This document shows positions 53,546 to 61,319 of a DNA stretch of 64,000 nt, piece by piece. Under the pieces are notes generated by a model, which did not search any database, had not been told where the DNA came from, and saw nothing but the letters and a program-made list of their open reading frames with translations. The translations under genes and the position numbers were made by a program. The stretch comes from Halegenticoccus soli (GTDB lineage Archaea; Halobacteriota; Halobacteria; Halobacteriales; Haloferacaceae): the NCBI RefSeq assembly GCF_002844195.1, contig NZ_PEND01000012.1:1-64000 (forward strand). Reading direction: 5' to 3'. The number at the start of each line of letters is the position of its first letter. Within the stretch, counting starts at the first letter, position 1.

Positions 53546-53680
53546 GTTTTGATATACAAATCGTCAGAGACGGTGTGGGTATGCGAACCATTTCAGAGAG
53601 TATTGATATACAAACCAGTTGAGAGAGTTTTGATAGACGAACTGACCGAGACGATTCTGATAGACGAAGAGAATGAGGAA
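53546..53680 (+). repeat. Five-unit direct repeat with exact 27-bp period
   Basis: Units are anchored at 53551, 53578, 53605, 53632 and 53659 (the G of a GATATACAAA / GATAGACGAA core), each exactly 27 bp apart. The sequence is degenerate between units but the period is perfect. Position about 160 bases before parA suggests a centromere-like parS site or iterons. The period is a multiple of three, and one frame reads as a 9-residue repeat (VLIYKPVER, VLIDELTET), so a decayed coding repeat is an alternative. Confidence 0.55.
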
Positions 53681-53800
53681 CCTGACCGTCGAATTCGCCT
53701 CCGAAACTCCGAGACCGCTCGATCCGTCCCGGCGCATTCGCCGAAGGCGACGAAACCAGCGGTAGGGCCGCGAACGCGCGCTTTTAAAAGCGTCTGACGC

Positions 53801-53812
53801 AGTATTAAGGTC
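53801..53812 (+). promoter_or_regulatory. TATA-like element for parA
   Basis: CAGTATTAAGGT is centred about 30 bases before ATG 53837. Confidence 0.45.
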
Positions 53813-53836
53813 AATCGAGTGTACAAAGCAGTTTGT

Positions 53837-54628
53837 ATGAACGAACCGGCCAAACTGTGCGTGTCGAATCAGAAGGGAGGGGTTGGGAAGACGACGGTCG
53901 CGATAAACGTCGCCGGGGCGCTGAACGAGCTGGGACACGACGTGCTGTTCGTCGATCTCGACCCGCAGGGAAACGCGACGGAGGGACTCGGACTCGTAGA
54001 GGAGTACGAAGCGTCGCCGCCGAGCCTCTTCGACGTGCTCACGGACGCGGACGAACGGACGGCGATCTCCTCGCTTGTCGTCGAACACGCCGAGATGGAC
54101 GTCGTTCCGAGCAACATCGACATGACCGCGGTCGAGCCCGAGCTCGTGCTGGCGCGGCGCGGCGGCGAGCGGTTGGCCCTCGCGCTGGAAGAGATCGAAG
54201 GGTCGTACGACTACGTCATCGTCGATTGCCCCCCGCACCTCGGCTACCTCGCGGACAACGCTCTCTACGCGACGCGAAACGTCCTCATCCCGGCGTTGGC
54301 CGAGAGCACGAGCAAGCGGGCGCTGGAACTCCTCTTCGACCACGTAGAGAGCCTCGAGAGAGACTACGAGATCACGATTCGAGAGCGCGGGGTCGTCGCG
54401 AACCGAGTCGAGGAGACGAACGAGGCCCGAGAGATGATGGGCTGGTTCGAACAGGCGTTCCCCGATATCCCGGTGTGGGAGATTCGAAAACGGGTGGCGC
54501 TCCAGCGCGCGTTCACAGCCGGGACCTCGGTCTTCGAGTTCGACCCGGACCTCGACATGGCGTCGGCGTTCCTCGAAATCGGAACGGAGCTCGACGAACA
54601 GTTCGGCCGGACGGAGGTTCGCGTATGA
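53837..54628 (+). CDS. parA: ParA/Soj-type partition ATPase
   Basis: A 263-residue deviant Walker ATPase. KGGVGKTT at residues 13-20 carries the signature lysine, LFVDLDPQGNATEG is switch I / Walker A' and YVIVDCPPHLGYLADNAL is Walker B. ParA proteins form ATP-dependent dynamic gradients on DNA that segregate plasmids or chromosomes. Without an N-terminal HTH it is the short type. The stop overlaps the next ATG (ATGA), so the downstream gene is its probable partner. Confidence 0.85.
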   Translation: MNEPAKLCVSNQKGGVGKTTVAINVAGALNELGHDVLFVDLDPQGNATEGLGLVEEYEASPPSLFDVLTDADERTAISSLVVEHAEMDVVPSNIDMTAVEPELVLARRGGERLALALEEIEGSYDYVIVDCPPHLGYLADNALYATRNVLIPALAESTSKRALELLFDHVESLERDYEITIRERGVVANRVEETNEAREMMGWFEQAFPDIPVWEIRKRVALQRAFTAGTSVFEFDPDLDMASAFLEIGTELDEQFGRTEVRV

Positions 54629-55200
54629 GCGACGACGAAAGTCGGGCCGAAAGGCTCCGGCGGCGGCGAGCAGTACAGCGCGCGCGATCCCAGCAGATCG
54701 AACTGGACGAGAAAGATGCGAGGCTCGAACGAGACGAGCGAGATGGGCGAAATGGACGAGATGGACGAGGTGGACGAGACAACCAGACCGAGGAAAGCGC
54801 CTCGGTCGGCTCGGCGGGGGCTGAAACAGGAGAAAAACGGAAGACGCAGGTGGCAAAAGAGGCAGAAGAGACGGAAGAGACAGAAGAGACGGGAAGGGCC
54901 GGACAGGTATCGGGAGAAACAGCGGAGTCGACACGAGAAACCGACGAAGGGCGGTCGGACCGCTCGACGTCGAGCGTCAAGGACGAGCAGGTGGGAACCT
55001 ACATGTATCTCCCGAAACGCCAGAAGAAGGAGATCGAACGGGCGTACACAGTCCTGAAGGCCGAGTACGAGTACGAGTACGACGCCGATTTCGAGAAGAA
55101 TCGGCACTTCTTCCCGTTGCTCGTCCAGCGCGGGTTAGACGGATTAGATGGTTTGGACGTCTCGGAGGTCCGGGATCAACTCTCCGAATTCGATCGATAG
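54625..55200 (+). CDS. ParA-linked charged coiled-coil protein, possible ParB-like partner
   Basis: A 191-residue protein. The N-terminal third is strongly basic/acidic helical (AERLRRRRAVQRARSQQIELDEK). The middle is low-complexity with Glu-Thr-Glu and Arg-Asp-Gly repeats. The C-terminal 65 residues look like a folded domain (TYMYLPKRQKKEIERAYTVLKAEY, FFPLLVQRGLDGLD). It begins in an ATGA overlap with parA. The arrangement is that of a ParB-type centromere-binding partner, but no known HTH or CTPase domain is visible. Confidence 0.7.
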   Translation: MSDDESRAERLRRRRAVQRARSQQIELDEKDARLERDERDGRNGRDGRGGRDNQTEESASVGSAGAETGEKRKTQVAKEAEETEETEETGRAGQVSGETAESTRETDEGRSDRSTSSVKDEQVGTYMYLPKRQKKEIERAYTVLKAEYEYEYDADFEKNRHFFPLLVQRGLDGLDGLDVSEVRDQLSEFDR

Positions 55201-55207
55201 CATCTAA

Positions 55208-55228
55208 CACCACTTCGTCCGCTGTTAA
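55208..55228 (+). repeat. Origin-type box 1
   Basis: CACCACTTCGTCCGCTGTTA, close to the 21-bp consensus, just after the parA operon. Confidence 0.5.
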
Positions 55229-55242
55229 ATCGGCCTCGCGCC

Positions 55243-55302
55243 AATATGTGAGCGTTAGTCGCAATGTGTGAGCGTTAATCGTAATGTGTGAGCGGTAGTC
55301 GT
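55243..55302 (+). repeat. Three 20-bp tandem repeats
   Basis: Three contiguous 20-bp units with core AAT-TGTGAGCG-TA-TCG at 55243, 55263 and 55283. It lies between two origin-type boxes. Confidence 0.7.
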
Positions 55303-55310
55303 TGCGTGGA

Positions 55311-55331
55311 CACCACCATGTCCGCTGTTAG
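55311..55331 (+). repeat. Origin-type box 2
   Basis: CACCACCATGTCCGCTGTTA, same orientation as boxes 1, 3 and 4. Confidence 0.55.
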
Positions 55332-55381
55332 GTCGGACTGCGTCGTCCGGCGGCGTTCCAAGGATCCTCGAAGCACACTCA

Positions 55382-55402
55382 CACCACTGTGTCCGCAGTT
55401 CT
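55382..55402 (+). repeat. Origin-type box 3
   Basis: CACCACTGTGTCCGCAGTTC; one base of the core differs from the consensus. Confidence 0.55.
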
Positions 55403-55487
55403 GCCGTCGAAGCCGATGTCGGTCCGAAGGGAGAATCACGGGAACTCCTCTCACCCTCGGATCCGTCTTCAACTTTGTCGGATCCAG

Positions 55488-55555
55488 CTTCAACTTCGAA
55501 TCTGCTTCAACTCCAAATTCGCTTCAACTTCAAATCCACTTCAACCCCGGATCAG
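55488..55555 (+). repeat. Four 17-bp tandem repeats
   Basis: CTTCAACT-containing units start at 55488, 55505, 55522 and 55539, exactly 17 bp apart. An additional CTTCAAC lies at 55467. Purpose unknown; inside the putative origin. Confidence 0.6.
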
Positions 55556-55686
55556 TTTCCGGTCTAGTCGGTGATCCGTTTCCGTTCCGCGCCGTGTTAC
55601 GACTCGACGTACTATCGGTCTTCCCTCCTACCGTATGTTTATCGTCCGTCATTTTCCCCGCCCTCGCGTTTTCTTCTACACCCTCA

Positions 55687-55707
55687 CACCACTATGTCCG
55701 CTGTTCT
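55687..55707 (+). repeat. Origin-type box 4
   Basis: CACCACTATGTCCGCTGTTC, matching box 8 (57554-57574) except for one central base. It stands at the left edge of the AT-rich zone. Confidence 0.6.
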
Positions 55708-55931
55708 GGCTCCGAAGTGACACCGTCGGTCAGAGAAATACGCCTACTTCGACCGCTATATTTTCCTCTGATTTTTGTATTTTTTGCCGTAACTGCAATA
55801 CGGACTAACTCTCCCCTAAAACGCTTAAATCTTTTCTTATCTATCTAGGGCTCTGACCGCCCTCCTCTCTCATGTTCGTTTCTCCGGACATGGTGGAGGG
55901 GGTGTGTCCCCACAAGTATTTATATAGGATA

Positions 55932-55950
55932 AGAACAGCGGACACTCCGG
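55932..55950 (-). repeat. Inverted origin-type half box, right of the AT-rich zone
   Basis: The minus strand reads GTGTCCGCTGTTCT. The core is kept and the CACCAC half is not. A second partial match on the same strand (CCACCGCGTCCGCAGT) lies about 20 bases further on. Confidence 0.45.
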
Positions 55951-55968
55951 ACACTGCGGACGCGGTGG

Positions 55969-55974
55969 TTTTAT
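55969..55974 (+). promoter_or_regulatory. TATA-like box for orc1/cdc6
   Basis: TTTATT is centred about 28 bases before ATG 56000. It supports that start over GTG 55991 and a leaderless mRNA. Confidence 0.5.
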
Positions 55975-55999
55975 TAGGCTCATCTCCGACGTGAGGAGT

Positions 56000-57298
56000 A
56001 TGGCGCTGTTCGAGCGGGATCAGCACATCTACCGGGATCGAGACGCCCTCCGCGAGGACTACCAACCGGAAGAACTCGTCGGACGCGACGAGGAACTGCA
56101 GACGTTCCAGGCCGCACTCCAGCCCGTAATCAACGGCGAACAGCCGAACAACATCTTCATCTACGGTAAGACAGGCGTGGGAAAGACGGCGGCGACGCGA
56201 TATCTTCTAAGTCATCTGAAGCAGGACGCGGCCCAGTACGATGATCTGGATCTCAGCGTCGTGTTCCTGAACTGCGACGGTCTGACGAGTTCCTACCAGA
56301 TCGCCACGCATCTCGTGAACGAACTCCGCTCGGAGACGAACCAGATTAGCACGACCGGCTATCCGCTGGCGTCGGTCTACGAGATGCTCTGGAACGAACT
56401 CGACGACCGCACCGGCACTGTCCTGATAGTGCTCGACGAGATCGACCACGTTCAGGACGACAGCATCCTCTATCAGCTCCCGCGCGCCCGAGCGAACGGG
56501 AACCTCGAACGGGCGAAGGTCGGGCTCATCGGCATTTCGAACGACTTCTCCTTCCGGGACGACCTCTCTCCGAAAGTCAAAAGTTCGCTGTGCGAGCAGG
56601 AGATCCACTTTCCGGCGTACAACGCGACGAACCTCCGGGCGATTCTACAACAGCGCTCGCAAGTCGCGTTCCACGAGGGCGTCCTGTCCTCCGAGGTCAT
56701 CCCGCTCTGTGCGGCGTACGGCGCGAAAGACGCCGGCGACGCGCGCCAGTCGATCGACCTGCTGATGAAGGCCGGCGACCTCGCCCGCGAAGAGGGCGCC
56801 GACCTCGTCGTCGAAGACCACGTGAAGAACGGCCGTCGATCGCTCGAACGGGGACGGATCAAAGAGGGGATCATGGGACTCACGGAACACGGGCACCTCG
56901 TCCTCTACGCGCTCCTGACCCTCGACCTCGAAGGCGAGACGCCGATCCGGTCGCGCGACGTCCGTCCTCGGTACACTCGATTCGCCGAAATGGCGAACCG
57001 CGATCCGCTCGTCCCGCGGCGCATGCGCGATCACCTGAGCGAACTCGCGATGCTCGGCATCATCTCGGTGACCGAGCGAAACGAGGGCCGCCGCGGCGGA
57101 ACGTACCGCGAGTACGCGCTGGACATGGACGTGAACCTGATCCTCTCGGCGATGGACGAGACGGTCGAACTCGTCGGCGTCCACGAGTCCCTCTCCGAGT
57201 ACATCGATCCGAGTGACTCGGCCGAAAGCGCTCCCTCCGACTCGTTTTCGTTTTCCGATTCGATCTCGTCCTCGGACTCGCTTTCCCCGGACGCTTAG
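56000..57298 (+). CDS. orc1: Orc1/Cdc6 replication initiator
   Basis: A 432-residue AAA+ initiator. Walker A GKTGVGKT at residues 56-63, Walker B LDEID at 145-149, sensor-1 region LIGISNDFSFRDDL, sensor-2 region GDARQSIDLLMKAG, and a C-terminal winged helix (HGHLVLYALLTLDLE to MLGIISVTERNEGRRGG). The last 25 residues are a Ser/Asp-rich tail (SFSFSDSISSSDSL). It binds origin boxes and loads the helicase. Repeats on both sides suggest that it serves this origin. ATG 56000 is chosen because of the TATA-like box. Confidence 0.9.
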   Translation: MALFERDQHIYRDRDALREDYQPEELVGRDEELQTFQAALQPVINGEQPNNIFIYGKTGVGKTAATRYLLSHLKQDAAQYDDLDLSVVFLNCDGLTSSYQIATHLVNELRSETNQISTTGYPLASVYEMLWNELDDRTGTVLIVLDEIDHVQDDSILYQLPRARANGNLERAKVGLIGISNDFSFRDDLSPKVKSSLCEQEIHFPAYNATNLRAILQQRSQVAFHEGVLSSEVIPLCAAYGAKDAGDARQSIDLLMKAGDLAREEGADLVVEDHVKNGRRSLERGRIKEGIMGLTEHGHLVLYALLTLDLEGETPIRSRDVRPRYTRFAEMANRDPLVPRRMRDHLSELAMLGIISVTERNEGRRGGTYREYALDMDVNLILSAMDETVELVGVHESLSEYIDPSDSAESAPSDSFSFSDSISSSDSLSPDA

Positions 57299-57458
57299 TC
57301 GTCCGCGACGACGTATCCCGCGACGCCGTATCCTATCAGAAAAAAGATAAAAATCATGGAAAAACCGACGAGGGGGGCGCTACTATCAGCCGGTCTCAGC
57401 TCTCGCCGGTGTCATCTCTCATTCGCGCAGCTTTGGCGACGTTCGAGCGGTCGTCCAA

Positions 57459-57479
57459 CACCACCGTGTCCGAAGTAAT
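57459..57479 (+). repeat. Origin-type box 7
   Basis: CACCACCGTGTCCGAAGTAA; the left half fits the consensus and the right half has drifted. Confidence 0.45.
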
Positions 57480-57553
57480 CGGGACTTACTGGCTTTGTAC
57501 GCGCGCATATCGCGGTAATCGAACGAGAAATATGAGGCGGTCGCCGCAGCGGG

Positions 57554-57574
57554 AGAACAGCGGACAGAGTGGTG
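57554..57574 (-). repeat. Origin-type box 8, inverted
   Basis: The minus strand reads CACCACTCTGTCCGCTGTTC, a full consensus match. With box 7 it forms an inverted pair on the 3' side of orc1. Confidence 0.6.
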
Positions 57575-57887
57575 TTCCGCTCGGCGGTAAGGGATCACTA
57601 CAGCCGGTGAACGGCCTCTCCCACCCCGAAAACCATAATCCAGATGATTGTTTTCTGCTCCATCGATTCGGATCTTCTCGGTTTCCACGACGTTCGAATG
57701 ATGGCGAACCGCGACCCTCACACTCCGTTCGCTTCGCCGTCACGCCGCTGATTTCACTCGCGGCGTCGATCGGCTGTCGAAAGAGGAGAAAAGCAGGTGG
57801 CCTGCAAGCCGACATCCGGGCACGTGTCGGCGGTGCGTCCGAAGCGTTACCAACGGACGCTACCCGTATACATGGCCGTGGCCCACT

Positions 57888-57894
57888 TTGTTAT
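57888..57894 (-). promoter_or_regulatory. Orphan ATAACAA motif
   Basis: GATAACAAAG on the minus strand with no credible gene start at the usual distance. It could drive an RNA into the region between orc1 and tfb, or be a chance match. Confidence 0.25.
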
Positions 57895-57959
57895 CGACCG
57901 GTTATTCCGACGAACGCGGGCGTTACACTCGCTTAATCCGTCGCTGCCCCGTTCGGTCC

Positions 57960-58069
57960 CACCGCTGTCTGTTCTACGTCTCACAGCTGTCCGTTTTACG
58001 TCTCACGGCTGTCCGTTCTACGTCCCACCGCTATCTGTTCTACGTCTCACCGCTGTCCGTTCTACGTTC
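57960..58069 (+). repeat. Five 22-bp tandem repeats between orc1 and tfb
   Basis: Units start at 57960, 57982, 58004, 58026 and 58048 with the core CACCGCTGTCCGTTCTACGT and no spacers. The GCTGTCCGTTCT core resembles the origin-type box. Iteron-like, adjacent to the 3' end of the TFB gene. Confidence 0.75.
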
Positions 58070-58127
58070 TGCGGCGACTCTTCGGTGTCGTCCGCTGCGT
58101 ACCCGGTATCGCACCCGCACCGGCGAC

Positions 58128-59051
58128 TTAGTTGACCGCTTCCATCTGCTCTCGGTAGTGGTTGCGGATCGTCACGTCCGTCACCTGCGCGACGTCGGCG
58201 ACTTCCTTCTGCGTCAGGTTCGTGTCCGAGATGACCGCCGCGGCGTAGATCGCCGCCGCGGCGTAACCAGACGGAGACTTCCCAGAGTGGAGGCCGCGCG
58301 ACGTCGTCTGCGTGAGGATATCGCGCGCCTGCGCCTGCACCTCGTGGCTGACGCCGAGCTTCGAGCAGAATCGGGGGAGGTACTGACCGGGATCCGTCGG
58401 TTCGAGCTGCAGGTCGAGCTCGTTTGCGACGTACCGGTACGCCCGTCCGATCTCGCGGCGCTCGACCCGCGACACGGACTCGACCTCCTCGAGGCTGCGC
58501 GGGATGTCGCTCATCCGGCAGGCCGCGTACAGCGAGCCGGTCGCGATCCCCTCGATCGAGCGTCCCCTGATGAGATCCTTGGCGAGCGCCTTGCGGTAGA
58601 TGACGGCGGCCATCTCGCGCACGGAGTCCGGAATTCCGAGCGCGCTCGACATCCGGTCGATCTCCGTGAGCGCGCACTTCAGGTTCCGTTCGTTCGCGTT
58701 GCGCGTTCGGATGCGCTCCTGCCACGTCCGCATGCGCGACAGTCGTCGACGCTTCTCCGAGTCGATCAGACGGCCGTTGGCGTCGCGGTCGCCGTAGCCG
58801 ATCGCCGTCGTCAGACCCATGTCGTGGATCCGCTGGGAGACGGGCGCGCCGACCCTGGACTTGCTGTCCCGCTCCTGTTCGCTGAAGGAGCGCCACTCGG
58901 CGCCGCGGTCGATCGCGCTCTCGTCGACGACGAGCCCGCACGACCGACAGACGAGCTCCCCTCGCTCGGTGTCCGAAACGAGTTCGCCTTCGCAGTCTGG
59001 ACACCCCTCCTGCTCTCTGGCCGGATTCGGCTGCTCGACGGTCCGCGTCAT
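58128..59051 (-). CDS. tfb: Transcription factor B (TFB)
   Basis: A 307-residue TFIIB homologue. A zinc ribbon with Cys17, Cys20, Cys35 and Cys38 (GCPDCEGEL, LVCRSCGLV), the B-finger/linker (AEWRSFSEQERD, SRVGAPVS), and two cyclin folds (about residues 115-205 and 215-300) ending in a helix-turn-helix (TQKEVADVAQVTDVTIRNHY) that reads the BRE. Haloarchaea have several TFBs with different promoter preferences. Position next to the origin suggests that it may be replicon-borne. Confidence 0.9.
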   Translation of the reverse strand: MTRTVEQPNPAREQEGCPDCEGELVSDTERGELVCRSCGLVVDESAIDRGAEWRSFSEQERDSKSRVGAPVSQRIHDMGLTTAIGYGDRDANGRLIDSEKRRRLSRMRTWQERIRTRNANERNLKCALTEIDRMSSALGIPDSVREMAAVIYRKALAKDLIRGRSIEGIATGSLYAACRMSDIPRSLEEVESVSRVERREIGRAYRYVANELDLQLEPTDPGQYLPRFCSKLGVSHEVQAQARDILTQTTSRGLHSGKSPSGYAAAAIYAAAVISDTNLTQKEVADVAQVTDVTIRNHYREQMEAVN

Positions 59052-59134
59052 CGTTTGCGAAACCGCAAAGCGTCCTTGTAATAGCGGCAGACGGTTTCAG
59101 GAGAAACGAGAGCTTGTATCGACAATAGGTCAGA

Positions 59135-60499
59135 TCAACATCGGTTACCCGGCGGCGGCGACGTCGTTTCTCGGTTTCCGTCGCCGCGAATCGCCTGCTT
59201 GACCACGTTACAAGCTTCGCCTAGAATCGTTTCGGAGCGAGCGGAATCCTCCGCCTCCGCGGTGACCCGGATGACGGGCTCCGTCCCGCTCGCGCGGATC
59301 AGGAACCAGCCGCCGTCGCGCTCGACGCGGACGCCGTCGGTCCCGTCCACCGCCGGATACCTCGCGGTGACCGCCTCGCGTATCTCCTCCATCGCGGCGA
59401 TCTCGTCGTCGACGGCGAACGATCGGCGGTGGATCGGGTACTCCTCGATGTCGCGTATCTGGCCCGACAGCGATCCGTCTCGATCGATCAGCGCCGCGAG
59501 CCGGGCCGCGGCGAACAGCCCGTCAGGACACAGCGCCTCGTCCGGCCAGATCCACGTGCCGCTCGGTTCGCCGCCGAACACGGCGTTCGAATCGGCCGCT
59601 CTGGCGGCGACGCTCACGTCGCCGACCGCGGTTCGGACGACCTCGCCGCCCGCGGCTCTCACCGCGTCCTCGACGGCCCGGCTGGCGTTGATCGGCGCGC
59701 AGATCCGGTCGCCCGGTTCGACGGCCTCGCGCGCGAACAGCGCGAGCAGCACGTCGCCCGCGACGAACGTCCCGTCGGAAGCGACGGCCATCATCCGGTC
59801 CGCGTCCGCGTCGTGGGCGACGCCGAAGTCGGCGTCGGTCGCCGCGACGACCCGCCTGAGGGTCGCGCAGTGGTCCGCGGTCGGCTCGCTGGGCCGGGAC
59901 GGGAAGGTGCCGTTCGGCTGGCCGTTCAGCGTTTCGACCGAGCAGCCGAGCGCCTCCAGCGCGCGGGCGGTTCCCCCGCCGCAGCCGTTACCGACGTCCA
60001 CCACGACCGAGAGGTCGTCGATCGGGTCGAACGCCGCCGCGATCCGGCGGACGTGCGTCTCGGTGGCGTCGTCCCACGTGCGCTCCGTGCCGTGGCGGTT
60101 CCAGTCGGCGAAGGCGAACGCCCGCCGGTTGATGCGACGGATGATCTCGTGCCGCTGCGCTCCCCCGAACGCCTGTCCGTTCGCCGACCACAGTTTCAAA
60201 CCGTTGTCGGTGGGCGGGTTGTGCGACCCGGTCACGGTGACGCCGGCGTCGGCGTCGAGCCAGCGGACGCTCCGGGCGACGGTCGGCGTCGCTGCAACGC
60301 AGAGACGAACGACCGCCCCGCCGCACTCGCGGACGCCGGCGCTCACCGCGTCGGCGAAGGTCCGCCCGGTGTCGCGGGGATCGCGGCCGATTACCACAGT
60401 GTTCGCGCCCTGGGACGCCAGCGCGCGCCCGACGTTCAACGCGAGATCGGCCCGAACCACCTCGCCGACCGGCCCCCGTATACCGCTCGTTCCAAACAT
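59135..60499 (-). CDS. glmM: Phosphoglucosamine mutase / phosphohexomutase
   Basis: A 454-residue alpha-D-phosphohexomutase. TVTGSHNPPTDNG carries the phospho-Ser (Ser92), AHDADADRM the metal loop (Asp230, Asp232, Asp234), GGEPSGTWIWPD the sugar loop and RASGTEPVIRV the phosphate loop. The GEPSG and short length fit archaeal GlmM, which converts GlcN-6-P to GlcN-1-P for UDP-GlcNAc, though ManB-type activity cannot be excluded. ATG 60499 gives MFGTSGIRGP, the natural start. With glmS nearby it would feed the glycan island. Confidence 0.8.
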   Translation of the reverse strand: MFGTSGIRGPVGEVVRADLALNVGRALASQGANTVVIGRDPRDTGRTFADAVSAGVRECGGAVVRLCVAATPTVARSVRWLDADAGVTVTGSHNPPTDNGLKLWSANGQAFGGAQRHEIIRRINRRAFAFADWNRHGTERTWDDATETHVRRIAAAFDPIDDLSVVVDVGNGCGGGTARALEALGCSVETLNGQPNGTFPSRPSEPTADHCATLRRVVAATDADFGVAHDADADRMMAVASDGTFVAGDVLLALFAREAVEPGDRICAPINASRAVEDAVRAAGGEVVRTAVGDVSVAARAADSNAVFGGEPSGTWIWPDEALCPDGLFAAARLAALIDRDGSLSGQIRDIEEYPIHRRSFAVDDEIAAMEEIREAVTARYPAVDGTDGVRVERDGGWFLIRASGTEPVIRVTAEAEDSARSETILGEACNVVKQAIRGDGNRETTSPPPGNRC

Positions 60500-61208
60500 T
60501 ACGTGGAACGAACGGGCGGCGGCGGCATTAGTACACGTCACCTAACGGTGAAATTCCTTCCGCCGGCGACCGCCCGGCCAATGCGCGACGAATCGCACCG
60601 GGCGTTCCGGACGTTTCGGCGCGGCGTGCCGGGGTTTCGATCGAAACCGCTCACGCGGCGCGCGCCGCGGTCCCTCAGCCGCGACGTATCCGTCTTCGCG
60701 AAGCGGCGTGCGAGGCGGACTCGTCGGGCGGCTTCACCCGCGCCGCGGGTCCGTCGACGCCGCGAATCCATCGACGCCGTGAATCTACCGCTACCGCGAG
60801 TATATCGCCGCCGTGAACGGTCTCGCGCCTACACGTCGAACTGGCCCCGCTGACCGCCTCTTTCGGGCCGAAACGGCACAATTCGTCGTTCACGCTGGGG
60901 AACGTGTGCGCCTTTCTCGTCGGTCTCTCGCGGTAGCGGTAGCCTACGATCGCTGAGGTATTCGAGCCGGCTCTCCCGCGTACCTCGGCGTAAGCCGCGC
61001 GTAATGGCGGTTTAGCTGGATTTACATAGTGTAATAAGACGGTGGTGTTTGTTCTGTCCCGGTTATCTTCGCAATAACTAGTCAAATATGCTGATTAAAT
61101 CCTTAGTTTCAATTGACGAAATTTCCCGTGGTTCTTTTTTCGCGACGTGAAACGGAGAGTCGTATTTATATCGTGGACAGTATGACTGTCCATTGGTGTG
61201 TCAAAGCC
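60500..61208. other. 700-bp intergenic region
   Basis: GC-rich up to about 61000, then AT-rich (61010-61170) with a TATTTATAT element at about 61163 likely to be the promoter for the next unit. No long gene is convincing. Confidence 0.45.
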
Positions 61209-61319
61209 ATGCTAGTACGAAGCCGGTCGCGTAAGCGACAGCTAACGCCCGATCTGAGGTGCCGGTCGCGTCCCGCCGCTGAAACGGTCACGACGGAGCA
61301 GGGAGGGACGGAACTGTGA
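61209..61319 (+). CDS. Short leader ORF coupled to DUF7344 copy 4
   Basis: A 36-residue, Arg-rich ORF (MLVRSRSRKRQLTPDLRC...) beginning about 43 bases after a TATTTATAT box. Its TGA overlaps the GTG start of the DUF7344 gene as GTGA. Length and basic character resemble the leader ORF ahead of the DUF1616 gene. Confidence 0.3.
   Translation: MLVRSRSRKRQLTPDLRCRSRPAAETVTTEQGGTEL

Larger units (their letters stand above)
55201..55999 (+). other. Putative replication origin (oriC-like) next to orc1/cdc6
   Basis: This 800-bp gene-free stretch holds several copies of a 21-bp box (CACCACT, a variable base, then TGTCCGCTGTTCT), two tandem arrays (3 x 20 bp and 4 x 17 bp), and an AT-rich zone (about 55755-55850). 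The zone is flanked by a forward box at 55687 and an inverted box at 55932. Origin boxes around an AT-rich unwinding element beside orc1/cdc6 is the standard haloarchaeal origin layout. Confidence 0.7.
57299..57959. other. Non-coding region downstream of orc1/cdc6
   Basis: It contains an A-rich stretch after the stop (possible terminator, AGAAAAAAGATAAAAAT at about 57340), two origin-type boxes in opposite orientations (57459 and 57554), and an orphan ATAACAA motif at 57888. Open frames here look non-coding. Confidence 0.45.

Noticed and set aside
57486-57815. 109-residue minus-strand ORF near the orphan ATAACAA motif
   Set aside because: It overlaps an origin-type box, has non-coding composition, and its start is 79 bases from the motif.
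53546-58069. CRISPR array
   Set aside because: The tandem repeats are contiguous or nearly so, with no unique spacers of uniform length and no cas genes.
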